NCBI RefSeq assembly: GCF_002871795.1 | Contig: NZ_PNHL01000003.1 | Span: 1-23,098 of the forward strand | Direction: 5' to 3' | Length of the DNA: 23,098 nucleotides | Source: Brachybacterium sp. UMB0905 | Lineage (GTDB): Bacteria > Actinomycetota > Actinomycetes > Actinomycetales > Dermabacteraceae | Shown here: piece by piece, positions 1 to 6,469 of the stretch | How the letters are laid out: the number at the start of each line of letters is the position of its first letter | Numbering within the stretch: the stretch's first letter is position 1 | Notes under the pieces: model-generated | Databases searched by the model: none | The model's input: the letters and a program-made list of their open reading frames with translations, nothing else | Told to the model about the DNA's origin: nothing | Translations under genes and position numbers: made by a program

Positions 1-1221
1 GACGACAACCTCCCGCAGGTCACCACGACCCGCCATCTCAGGTGTCAACAACAGAAGGGTAAGCCCACGGGGAGCTGCGGTGAGCGGGGGCGGCAGCTGC
101 AAAGGCTCCGCTCCAGGGCTGAGGCGGCCGGTGATTGTCGCCGTCGCGGCACCGGTGGCCGACGGGATCGTGCCCGGCAGGCCGTGCCAGCTCAGCCAGC
201 CCAGCAGCGCCATCAGGCACGCCTCCTTCGCGCCCTCTGGCAGGTTCAGCGCCGCGTCGGTGGTGGTGAGTTCCGTGTCCTCTCCCAGCTCGGCGCGCAG
301 CTGATCCATGAGCACGGGATTGCGGGTGCCGCCGCCAGAGGCGATCACGCGCCGCACCCCGTGGTCGCGGCAGGCGTCTGCGACGGTGCGGGCGGTCAGC
401 GCGGTCAGCGTCGCCATGACGTCCGCTCCGGCCACCCCGGGATGCGTGCGCAGCTGCTCATCCAGGTAGGCGGCATGAAAATGCTCCTTGCCGGTGGATT
501 TCGGGGCAGGCCGCGCGTAGTAGGGATCCTCGAGCAAGGCCGCGAGGAGCCAGGGATCCACGGTGCCGCGGGCCGCGAGCGCCCCGTCGTGGTCGTGGTC
601 GGCACGACCGTCGGTGAGACGCGCGGCCATGAGGTCGATCAGTGCGTTGGCGGGTCCGGTGTCGAAGGCGAGGGGGTCCTGCCCGGGCGCCACCACGGTG
701 ATGTTCGCGATCCCGCCCAGGTTCAGCAGCGCCGTCGGCTCCTCGGCGTCAGCCAGCAGCAGCTGGTCCAGGAAGCCGACCAGCGGAGCCCCCTGCCCGC
801 CGGCGGCAACATCCCGGGCCCGCACGTCGCTGAGGACGGGAATCCCGGTAGCCTCGGCGATCCAGGCGGGCTGGCCGATCTGCAGGGTGGAGGTGACGGC
901 GTCGGCATCGACGTCATGTCGCACGGTCTGCCCGTGGGAGACGATCAGCTGGCAGCCTGCCCCGGTTCGAGCCAGCAGCTGCTGGACCGCGTGTGCGCTG
1001 AAGCGCCCCAGGCGGCCATCGACGCTGCTGAGCAGCGACAGCGGAACCGGCTCCGGGGAGAGCAGCCGCAGGATGTCGCGGTGCAGATCGTCCCCGAAGG
1101 GGATCTCACCGGCGTCGAGCAGGCGCAGCTCGAGCACATCGTCGGCGGTGAGCGCGATGTTCACCAGGGCGATATCGAGGGCGTCGGCGGAGGTGCCGGT
1201 CATCAGACCGATGATGTTCAT
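1..1221 (-). CDS. anmK: Anhydro-N-acetylmuramic acid kinase (3' end outside window)
   Basis: This enzyme phosphorylates and opens 1,6-anhydro-MurNAc to give MurNAc-6-phosphate during peptidoglycan recycling in the cytosol. The reading frame is open from ATG at 1221 to the window edge (407 codons) with no stop, so the end is missing. Family marks are visible: the N-terminal phosphate-binding GLMTGTSADALDIAL (residues 5-19), the SHGQTVRH block near residue 95, the DVAAGGQGAPLV block, LNLGGIANIT and FDTGPANALID, whose Asp corresponds to the catalytic base of the family, and the C-terminal SGGGTRNPVLM. The start has a GGGAG Shine-Dalgarno about six bases upstream. Family members are about 370-400 residues, so the true end should lie just beyond the window. 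It is divergent from the BCCT transporter gene, with a shared ~208-bp promoter region. Confidence 0.93.
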   Translation of the reverse strand, partial: MNIIGLMTGTSADALDIALVNIALTADDVLELRLLDAGEIPFGDDLHRDILRLLSPEPVPLSLLSSVDGRLGRFSAHAVQQLLARTGAGCQLIVSHGQTVRHDVDADAVTSTLQIGQPAWIAEATGIPVLSDVRARDVAAGGQGAPLVGFLDQLLLADAEEPTALLNLGGIANITVVAPGQDPLAFDTGPANALIDLMAARLTDGRADHDHDGALAARGTVDPWLLAALLEDPYYARPAPKSTGKEHFHAAYLDEQLRTHPGVAGADVMATLTALTARTVADACRDHGVRRVIASGGGTRNPVLMDQLRAELGEDTELTTTDAALNLPEGAKEACLMALLGWLSWHGLPGTIPSATGAATATITGRLSPGAEPLQLPPPLTAAPRGLTLLLLTPEMAGRGDLREVVV

Positions 1222-1342
1222 GTCAGCTCCCGGCGTGTGGGGTCGTCGGCAGATGTCCGCTGCATGCGGCGAATCTATCGGCCCCGGCCCGGCACCACCG
1301 CACCCCACCGCTCTCTCATCCATCGGACAACCCTCCCACCAG

Positions 1343-1364
1343 GCGGACAGTTATCCGCTACTCT
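1343..1364 (+). promoter_or_regulatory. Possible operator and -10 element upstream of the BCCT gene
   Basis: An inverted repeat (GCGGA, six bases, TCCGC) at 1343-1358 is followed at once by TACTCT (1359-1364), which fits the actinobacterial -10 pattern TAnnnT. The element lies about 65 bp before the BCCT start, so the mRNA would have a leader; that gene also has a clear Shine-Dalgarno. No convincing -35 was seen, so this is tentative. Confidence 0.3.
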
Positions 1365-1429
1365 CGTAGGTCGCGCAGAGCAGCAGGGACCTGAGCGCTG
1401 CGCATTCCGACGACGAAGGACCCCGCTCC

Positions 1430-3805
1430 GTGTCTACACAGACCTCCGGACTCAGCAAGGCCCTCGGGCTACGAACCACGCCGTCGATCTTCTTCGGCTC
1501 CGCCGCGATCATCATCGTCTTCACCCTGGCGATGAGCATTTTCCCCGGCCCTGTGCAGGGATTCTTCGGGGTGATCTCCACATTCCTGCGCTATGAGGTG
1601 GGGTGGATCTTCACGCTCGCGATCACCCTCATGGTGATCGCCGCGCTCGGCGTCGCGTTCAGCCGGTACGGGCGCGTGAAGATGGGCGATGATGATGCCA
1701 CCCCCGAGTATTCGGGCCTGGCCTGGTTCGGGATGCTGTTCGCCGCGGGCGTCGGTGCCGTGCTCATGTTCTGGGGCGTCGCCGAGCCGATGAACCATTA
1801 CGCGAACCCGCCGATGTCCGGCACCGAGCCGTTCAGCGACCTGGCCGCCACGCAGGCGCTGAACATCGCGAACTTCCACTTCGGACTGCACATGTGGGGG
1901 ATCTTCGTGGTCCCGGGCCTGGCCTTCGGCTACTTCACGTACAAGCGGAAGCTGCCGCCGCGCGTGTCCTCCGCGTTCCAGCCGCTGCTGGGCGATGGCA
2001 TCCACGGCCCCTGGGGCAAGGCGATCGACATTATGGCGATCGTGGCGACCGTGTTCGGGCTGGGCGTCTCGGTGGGTCTGGGCTCGCTGCAGATCAACTC
2101 CGGTCTGAACTACGTCTTCGGCATCCCGGTGGCCGGTTGGGTGCAGGCCGCCACCCTCGCGGTGATCACCGGGATCGGGGTGATCAGTGTGCTGGCCGGT
2201 ATGGACAAGGGCGTCAAGCGCCTGTCCTACGCAAACATTCTGCTGGCGATCTCGCTGCTGATCTTCGTGCTGATGTGCGGGGCGAGCTCCTCGACGATGC
2301 GGGCGATCGTGGAGTCCACCGGCTCGTACATCGGCTCCCTGCCGGTGCTGGCCTTCTTCAACGACACCCTGGCCGGGGGCGGCTGGTCCGGGGACTGGAC
2401 GGTCTTCTACTGGGCGTGGACGGTGACGTGGGCGCCGTTCGTGGGCATGTTCTTCGCGCGGATCTCCAAGGGCCGCACCATCCGTGAGTTCGTGTTGGCC
2501 TCCCTGGGGCTGCCCACGGGTTTCGTGATCATCTGGATGGCGATCTACGGCTACAACGGCGTGGTCCAGGACCGCGCCACCGCGCCCGATGCCGAGAGCG
2601 GCGGAGCGCTCACGCAGACCATCGTGGAGGAGGGGAACGTCCAGGCTGCGCTGTTCCAGTTCCTCCAGCACTACCCGTTGTACGGCGTCACCGCCGTGGT
2701 CGCGACCGTGGTGATCGTCCTGTTCTTCATCACCTCGATCGACTCGGGCGCACTGGTGATGGATTCGATGGCCAACGGCCACGAAGAGCCGGCCCCCAAG
2801 CGTCAGGCTGTGTTCTGGGCGCTGGGGATCGGTGCGGTGTGCGCCGCGATCGTGCTGACCTCCGGTGAGCGCGGGCTCGGCGCCCTGCAGGAGGTCATCA
2901 TCGTGATCGGCTTCCCGGTGATCCTCATGACGCTGGGACAGATCCTCATGGTGATCCAGGCGCTGCGGGAGGACGCCGGTGCCGCGCAGCCCATCCGCAC
3001 CCGCCAGTGGAAGCAGGTGCTGCCGCCGGAGGAGTACGACCGTCGCCTCGAGGAGAACACCCTCGATGCCGATGAGTACACCCGCCACCCCGAGTACGAG
3101 GTGGGCACAGAGCCGGAGTATGACCTGTACCAGCCGCAGACCCGGGCCTGGCGCGAGACCCAGGAGGGCCGCCCGCAGCTGATCATCGGGCTGACCGGCC
3201 CGGCGGCCTCGGGCGCATCTCAGGTGGCCTCGATGCTCGGTGAGCACGGGGCGGTGGTGATCGATCTGGACCCGATCGCCCGCGAGGTGCTCACCGATGA
3301 CGCGGAGGCCCTCGCGGAGGTGCGCGAGGTGTTCGGTGATGATGTGTTCGCGGCCGACGGGACACTGGACCGCCCGAAGCTCGGCGCGGTGGTGTTCCCG
3401 AACTCCACGGCACGCAAGCGCCTGTGGGAGATCGTCCATCCGCGCGTTCAGGAGATCGCGACCGCGCGGGCGAAGGCTGCCGGTGAGGATGCGATCGTCG
3501 TGATCGATGCGCCGTTGCTGGTGGAGACCGGGTCCACCTCGCTCGTGGATGTGGTGCTGGCGGTCGAAGCTCCCGCGGAGGCACGCCGCCTGCGCCTGGA
3601 GGACCGCGGCTTCACCACTGCCGAAGCGTGGGATCGGATCGACGCCCGGGCAGATGAGGAGGAGCGCCGCGAGGCCGCTGATGCGGTGATCGAGAACGAC
3701 GGCGACCTGGAGCATCTGCGGGCGTCCGTGGACGAGTTCTGGGCCGAGCGTGTGGTCGAGAACGACGACGTGACATGGGAGGGTGAAGCTCTCGAGGCTC
3801 CCTGA
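1430..3805 (+). CDS. BCCT-family transporter fused to a degenerate CoaE-like kinase domain
   Basis: The 791-residue protein has two parts. Residues ~15-512 are a BCCT (betaine/choline/carnitine) secondary transporter with about 12 membrane helices, including the WTVFYWAWTVTWAPFVGMF signature (323-341). Thr435-Ser436 match the Na2-site pair of BetP (T467/S468), so sodium coupling is plausible. Three residues of the aromatic substrate box differ from BetP (F151, F159 and T331 at the W189, Y197 and W374 positions). After an acidic, Glu/Tyr-rich linker (~513-582), residues 583-775 match dephospho-CoA kinase along its whole length: P-loop region GLTGPAASGAS, IDLDPIAREV, VIDAPLLVET and ADAVIENDG. 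The Walker A lysine is Ala596, so ATP phosphotransfer is doubtful. The start is GTG with AAGGA nine bases upstream. The substrate is unknown; the C-terminal domain may be a nucleotide or CoA sensor (inference). Confidence 0.9.
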   Translation: MSTQTSGLSKALGLRTTPSIFFGSAAIIIVFTLAMSIFPGPVQGFFGVISTFLRYEVGWIFTLAITLMVIAALGVAFSRYGRVKMGDDDATPEYSGLAWFGMLFAAGVGAVLMFWGVAEPMNHYANPPMSGTEPFSDLAATQALNIANFHFGLHMWGIFVVPGLAFGYFTYKRKLPPRVSSAFQPLLGDGIHGPWGKAIDIMAIVATVFGLGVSVGLGSLQINSGLNYVFGIPVAGWVQAATLAVITGIGVISVLAGMDKGVKRLSYANILLAISLLIFVLMCGASSSTMRAIVESTGSYIGSLPVLAFFNDTLAGGGWSGDWTVFYWAWTVTWAPFVGMFFARISKGRTIREFVLASLGLPTGFVIIWMAIYGYNGVVQDRATAPDAESGGALTQTIVEEGNVQAALFQFLQHYPLYGVTAVVATVVIVLFFITSIDSGALVMDSMANGHEEPAPKRQAVFWALGIGAVCAAIVLTSGERGLGALQEVIIVIGFPVILMTLGQILMVIQALREDAGAAQPIRTRQWKQVLPPEEYDRRLEENTLDADEYTRHPEYEVGTEPEYDLYQPQTRAWRETQEGRPQLIIGLTGPAASGASQVASMLGEHGAVVIDLDPIAREVLTDDAEALAEVREVFGDDVFAADGTLDRPKLGAVVFPNSTARKRLWEIVHPRVQEIATARAKAAGEDAIVVIDAPLLVETGSTSLVDVVLAVEAPAEARRLRLEDRGFTTAEAWDRIDARADEEERREAADAVIENDGDLEHLRASVDEFWAERVVENDDVTWEGEALEAP

Positions 3806-3928
3806 GACGCGCGGGAGCACTCCTGTTCGGTTCACCTCGCACACTGGCGAAGACGCCATCGGTACCGCCTGGCGGAGCATGATTCGCCGCGGCCGGTGGG
3901 AGTCCAAACCCGACTGAAAGGACGCACC

Positions 3929-4585
3929 ATGGCTGATTACCTGATCATCGGCGGGCATGGGAAGGTCGCTCTGCTGGCCACTCCCCTGCTCACGCAGGCG
4001 GGCCACACCGTCACCTCCGTGATCCGCAACCCCGACCACGCGGCGGAGGTCGAGGCCGCGGGCGGCACACCGCTCGTGCTTGATATCGAGCAGGCCACGC
4101 AGGATGACCTCGCAAGCGCTCTGAGAGGCAAGGACGCGGTGATCTGGTCCGCAGGCGCCGGCGGCGGCAACCCTGACCGCACCTACGCCGTGGACCGCGA
4201 CGCTGCGATCCGGTCGATGGACGCGGCCGAGCAGGCCGGTGTTCGCCGCTACGTGATGGTCTCCTACTTCGGCGCCAGGCCTGACCACGGCGTCCCGGAG
4301 AGCGACGGCTTCTACGCCTATGCGCAGGCGAAGGCCGCTGCCGACACCCACCTGCGGGGCACCTCGCTGGAGTGGACGATCCTCGGCCCGTCGGCCCTCA
4401 CCGTCGAGGAACCGTCGGGAAAGATCGATATCGCACCGCTCCCGTCGGACGCCACCATGGAGGTCTCCCGCGGCAACGTCGCGCGCACCATCGTTGCCGC
4501 TCTCGAGGAACCCAGCACGGTGGCGAAGACCATCGAGTACATCGACGGCTCCACCGACATCGCCGAGGCGATGCGGGAGGCGTGA
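3929..4585 (+). CDS. Atypical SDR / NAD(P)-binding epimerase-like protein
   Basis: This 218-residue protein is a single Rossmann domain of the atypical short-chain dehydrogenase type (YwnB / biliverdin-reductase-B-like). Glycine motif GGHGKVA is at residues 8-14 and IRNPDH lies after beta-2, a position that often selects NADP. VIWSAGAGGG is a typical cofactor-binding segment, followed by VMVSYFGARP and YAYAQAKAAAD, which carries a YxxxK-like pattern. The substrate cannot be told from sequence. ATG at 3929 is preferred over an in-frame GTG at 3896 because GAAAGGA precedes it by about seven bases and the homologous core begins there. It lies 123 bp downstream of the transporter gene on the same strand and its stop overlaps the next possible start. 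Confidence 0.85.
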   Translation: MADYLIIGGHGKVALLATPLLTQAGHTVTSVIRNPDHAAEVEAAGGTPLVLDIEQATQDDLASALRGKDAVIWSAGAGGGNPDRTYAVDRDAAIRSMDAAEQAGVRRYVMVSYFGARPDHGVPESDGFYAYAQAKAAADTHLRGTSLEWTILGPSALTVEEPSGKIDIAPLPSDATMEVSRGNVARTIVAALEEPSTVAKTIEYIDGSTDIAEAMREA

Positions 4586-4779
4586 ACTGCCTCGAGAATG
4601 CACACCGGGCGGGCGTTCTCTTCGCGATCGTGATCGGCATCGCTGCCTCCGCCATGGTCCTCGCCGTGAGAGGCCCCTGCAGCGTGGACCCCGTGGGCTA
4701 CATGTACCCGCTGATGCTGCTGGTCAGCGCCTTCCTCGCCATGCGCACAGCGCACCGCGAGAGTCACGTGGCCCGGTAG
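4582..4779 (+). CDS. Possible small two-helix membrane protein
   Basis: A 65-codon frame begins at GTG 4582, overlapping the preceding TGA in a GTGA junction that would allow translational coupling. The product would have two hydrophobic segments (about residues 10-29, rich in Val/Ala/Ile, and about 39-54, Tyr/Leu/Met-rich) with a short polar tail ending HRESHVAR. The order of hydrophobic and charged stretches looks like a real two-span protein, not random GC coding. No family is recognised. The GGGAGG before the GTG is only one or two bases away, closer than ideal, so expression would depend on coupling to the SDR gene. A start further upstream inside the SDR gene is possible but less likely. 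Confidence 0.42.
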   Translation: MNCLENAHRAGVLFAIVIGIAASAMVLAVRGPCSVDPVGYMYPLMLLVSAFLAMRTAHRESHVAR

Positions 4780-4800
4780 CGGTCGCCTTCCCGCTGGCGC

Positions 4801-4821
4801 GCAGCGGGGTTTGCCCGCTGC
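4801..4821. terminator. Hairpin after the SDR/small membrane gene
   Basis: A perfect 8-bp stem (GCAGCGGG / CCCGCTGC) with a five-base GTTTG loop lies 22 bp after the small ORF. There is no T-run, which is common for high-GC terminators. The stretch from here to 5065 holds no gene I can support. Confidence 0.45.
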
Positions 4822-5065
4822 GGTGACGTGCGCCGCTACACGCCACGGCGATGTCAAGGCGTCGAAGCAACATGGGGATCGCCCCGTCGCAGGCCTCTGG
4901 TCCGGTGGTGGCGGAACGGTCTCAACGGCCATCATTTCGATCTTCTGATTGCGTTCTTCTGGCTGCCGCAGGCAAACGCAGGGTTCATCAGGACCGCTGA
5001 AGAAGCTGACCGGGCATCGGGCATGACCCCCCAATAACCACACAGCTGATTTCAGAAGCAGCCGC

Positions 5066-5100
5066 AGAGCGTTCCCTAGTCGATGACGAGGGAACGCTCT
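5066..5100 (-). terminator. Intrinsic terminator-like hairpin overlapping the stop of the hypothetical gene
   Basis: A perfect 12-bp inverted repeat (AGAGCGTTCCCT and its complement AGGGAACGCTCT) surrounds an 11-base loop. On the minus strand the upstream arm is the last coding stretch of the 109-residue hypothetical gene, the loop holds its final codons, and the TAG stop runs from the loop edge into the second arm. The stem is long and perfect, so it is very likely a transcript end. No clear T-run follows. Confidence 0.65.
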
Positions 5101-5405
5101 TCGCTGACAACGAGCACCTCGGCCCCCTTGAGGGCCTCACCGAGAACGTCGTTGACCGCCCACTCAAGAGAGTCAAGGGCGTCTTCTCCCCCGCTGATGG
5201 CCTCAGCCTCGCAGTCGTTGACCCGGATGAGCGCAGCCCCGCCGATTGGCACAACACCCTCGGCATCAGAACCGTGCTCTTCAACAATGCGCGCCCACGC
5301 GGAGTCCAGTTCATTCGGCGTTATAACACGCACCCGGACTCGGTATGCCAGGTCTTGGGTTGTGTGCCGATCAAGCCAGTCATTAGACACTTTCCACATC
5401 GTCAT
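5076..5405 (-). CDS. Hypothetical protein, 109 residues
   Basis: I do not recognise this protein. It is acidic, soluble and has no signal peptide or membrane segment. It begins MTMWKVSNDWLDRH and contains alternating beta-like stretches (LAYRVRVRVITPNEL, GAALIRVNDCEAEAI) and helical ones (DSAWARIVEEHG, DALDSLEWAVNDVLGEAL). ATG 5405 and ATG 5399 are both possible starts and neither has a strong Shine-Dalgarno. Local GC is lower than in the flanking core genes, which with the neighbouring antitoxin relic suggests an acquired patch. That the frame ends inside a perfect terminator hairpin supports its being real. Confidence 0.6.
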   Translation of the reverse strand: MTMWKVSNDWLDRHTTQDLAYRVRVRVITPNELDSAWARIVEEHGSDAEGVVPIGGAALIRVNDCEAEAISGGEDALDSLEWAVNDVLGEALKGAEVLVVSEERSLVID

Positions 5406-5516
5406 GCTTCAAGTATCAGACCGAGCAGCAGAAACTGCAATGGGTGGGGCACCCGCTCAACGTTGAAGCGGAGCTCAACCGGGTTACGTCACGGAGAACC
5501 GCCTGCGGGTTCACCG

Positions 5517-6056
5517 TCACTCCGAGCGCATCGCGACGGGAACGAAGCGCGGAGCCGGGTCTGATCGCAATCGCCCGTAGGTATCGACATCGATCCTCTC
5601 GCCGTCCACCAGGAACTTCTCCCGCTCGGTACCTTCCGGGACGAACCCTGCCCTGATGGCCACAGCACCCGAGGCCGGATTGTTGACGCGATGCCCAAGC
5701 TCGAGACGATCCAGCCCGCGTTCTGTCAGCGCCCAGTCCGCGATGGTCGCCGCAGCCCGACTCATCCAGCCACGACCTCGCGCTGACGACGTCATCCAGT
5801 ACCAGAACCAGCCACTGCGGTTCGCCTCGTCGACGGTGACGCAGACGAGACCGATCACCTCGTCGCATTCGACCAGTGCCCAGGCCTCGTGCGGCGAGTC
5901 GTCCGCGATCAGGCGATTCACGTAGTCCTCCGCGGCGGCGAGGGTGGTCACCTCGCCCTGCCGCGCCATGTCCGTATTCGAGGTGAACGCCGCGAGGACA
6001 GCCGGAGCATCCGTACCGCGCAGTCGACGCAGCCACACTGACAGCACAGTGCTCAC
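5517..6056 (-). CDS. GNAT-family N-acetyltransferase (RimJ/RimL-like)
   Basis: The 179-residue protein is a GNAT acetyltransferase that would use acetyl-CoA. Visible blocks are the N-terminal WLRRLRGTDAPAVLAAF, central beta strands with WALVECDEVIGLVCVTV (59-75), WYWMTSSARGRGWMSRA (85-101) with RGRGW as the pyrophosphate-binding loop, and LGHRVNNPASGAVAIRAGFVPEG (120-142), the NxxS...AGF signature of RimJ/RimL-like members. The acceptor is unknown. Its GTG start overlaps the stop of the upstream HigA-type gene (GTGA), so the two are very probably co-translated. That antitoxin-first order resembles toxin-antitoxin pairs, but this GNAT lacks an obvious TacT/AtaT-like sequence. Confidence 0.85.
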   Translation of the reverse strand: MSTVLSVWLRRLRGTDAPAVLAAFTSNTDMARQGEVTTLAAAEDYVNRLIADDSPHEAWALVECDEVIGLVCVTVDEANRSGWFWYWMTSSARGRGWMSRAAATIADWALTERGLDRLELGHRVNNPASGAVAIRAGFVPEGTEREKFLVDGERIDVDTYGRLRSDPAPRFVPVAMRSE

Positions 6057-6361
6057 GCGACCTCCAGCGGGGTGATCGCCGCAACCTTGTCACGCAGCGC
6101 CCGACGCTCGAGCCGCAGCTCGTAGTTCGACTGCAGGTTCATCCAGAACTCCTCGGATGTGCCGAAGTAGCGCGCCAGCCGGATCGCCGTATCAGCGGTA
6201 ATCCCGCGCTTGCCGTGCACGATCTCGTTGATCCGACGCGGCGGCACACCGATCGAGACCGCGAGCTTGTTCTGAGTGATCCCGAACCCCTCGATGAAGT
6301 CCTCCATGAGGATCTCTCCAGGGTGGATCAGCTCGAGCTTCCGCAGGGTCGCCCGCTGCAC
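6053..6361 (-). CDS. higA: HigA-family antitoxin / XRE regulator (in-frame joined to a HigB remnant)
   Basis: This is a HigA/VapI-type DNA-binding antitoxin. The family core IHPGEILMEDFIEGFGITQ is at residues 12-30. The helix-turn-helix and the signature VPPRRINEIVHGKRGITADT follow, then ARYFGTSEEFWMNLQSNYEL. Such proteins repress their own operon and neutralise HigB RNase. The first ~11 residues (MQRATLRKLEL) do not look like a HigA start but like HigB residues ~26-36. An alternative start is ATG 6307 with GGAGAG six bases before it, giving 84 residues. No complete higB is present. The gene overlaps the GNAT start by 4 nt. It may still act as a regulator of its operon or of distant HigB homologues (inference). 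Confidence 0.8.
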   Translation of the reverse strand: MQRATLRKLELIHPGEILMEDFIEGFGITQNKLAVSIGVPPRRINEIVHGKRGITADTAIRLARYFGTSEEFWMNLQSNYELRLERRALRDKVAAITPLEVA

Positions 6362-6436
6362 CGTCCGGTCGACGCGCTTGACGTACTCCTCATGCCAGAT
6401 CCGCTCGGTGTCCTTGCTGCCGATCGATCTGATCGC
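6362..6436 (-). pseudogene. HigB toxin N-terminal remnant, in frame with higA
   Basis: Reading upstream of the HigA gene in the same frame gives AIRSIGSKDTERIWHEEYVK then RVDRT, running into VQRATLRKLEL. This resembles the first ~36 residues of HigB-type RelE-fold toxins (pattern xIRSFGSKDTExxW...). The codon at the expected initiation site (6434-6436) is GCG where a start would be expected, and an in-frame TAG lies at 6446-6448, so the stub cannot start normally. The rest of higB is missing and the HigA core follows directly: an internal deletion joined the two. Similarity is from memory of the family, not from an alignment. Confidence 0.6.
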
Positions 6437-6469
6437 GAGACCAGTCTATGGAGGAGTTCGTCAATAACG

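Noticed and set aside
184..1596. 470-codon plus-strand frame over anmK
   Set aside because: anmK is clear on the other strand with family motifs; this frame is a Gly/Arg-rich shadow that also crosses the promoter.
1469..4603. 1044-codon open frame on the minus strand
   Set aside because: It is antisense to the BCCT-CoaE and SDR genes. Its composition is a His/Arg/Asp-rich mirror of GC-rich codons, with no domain.
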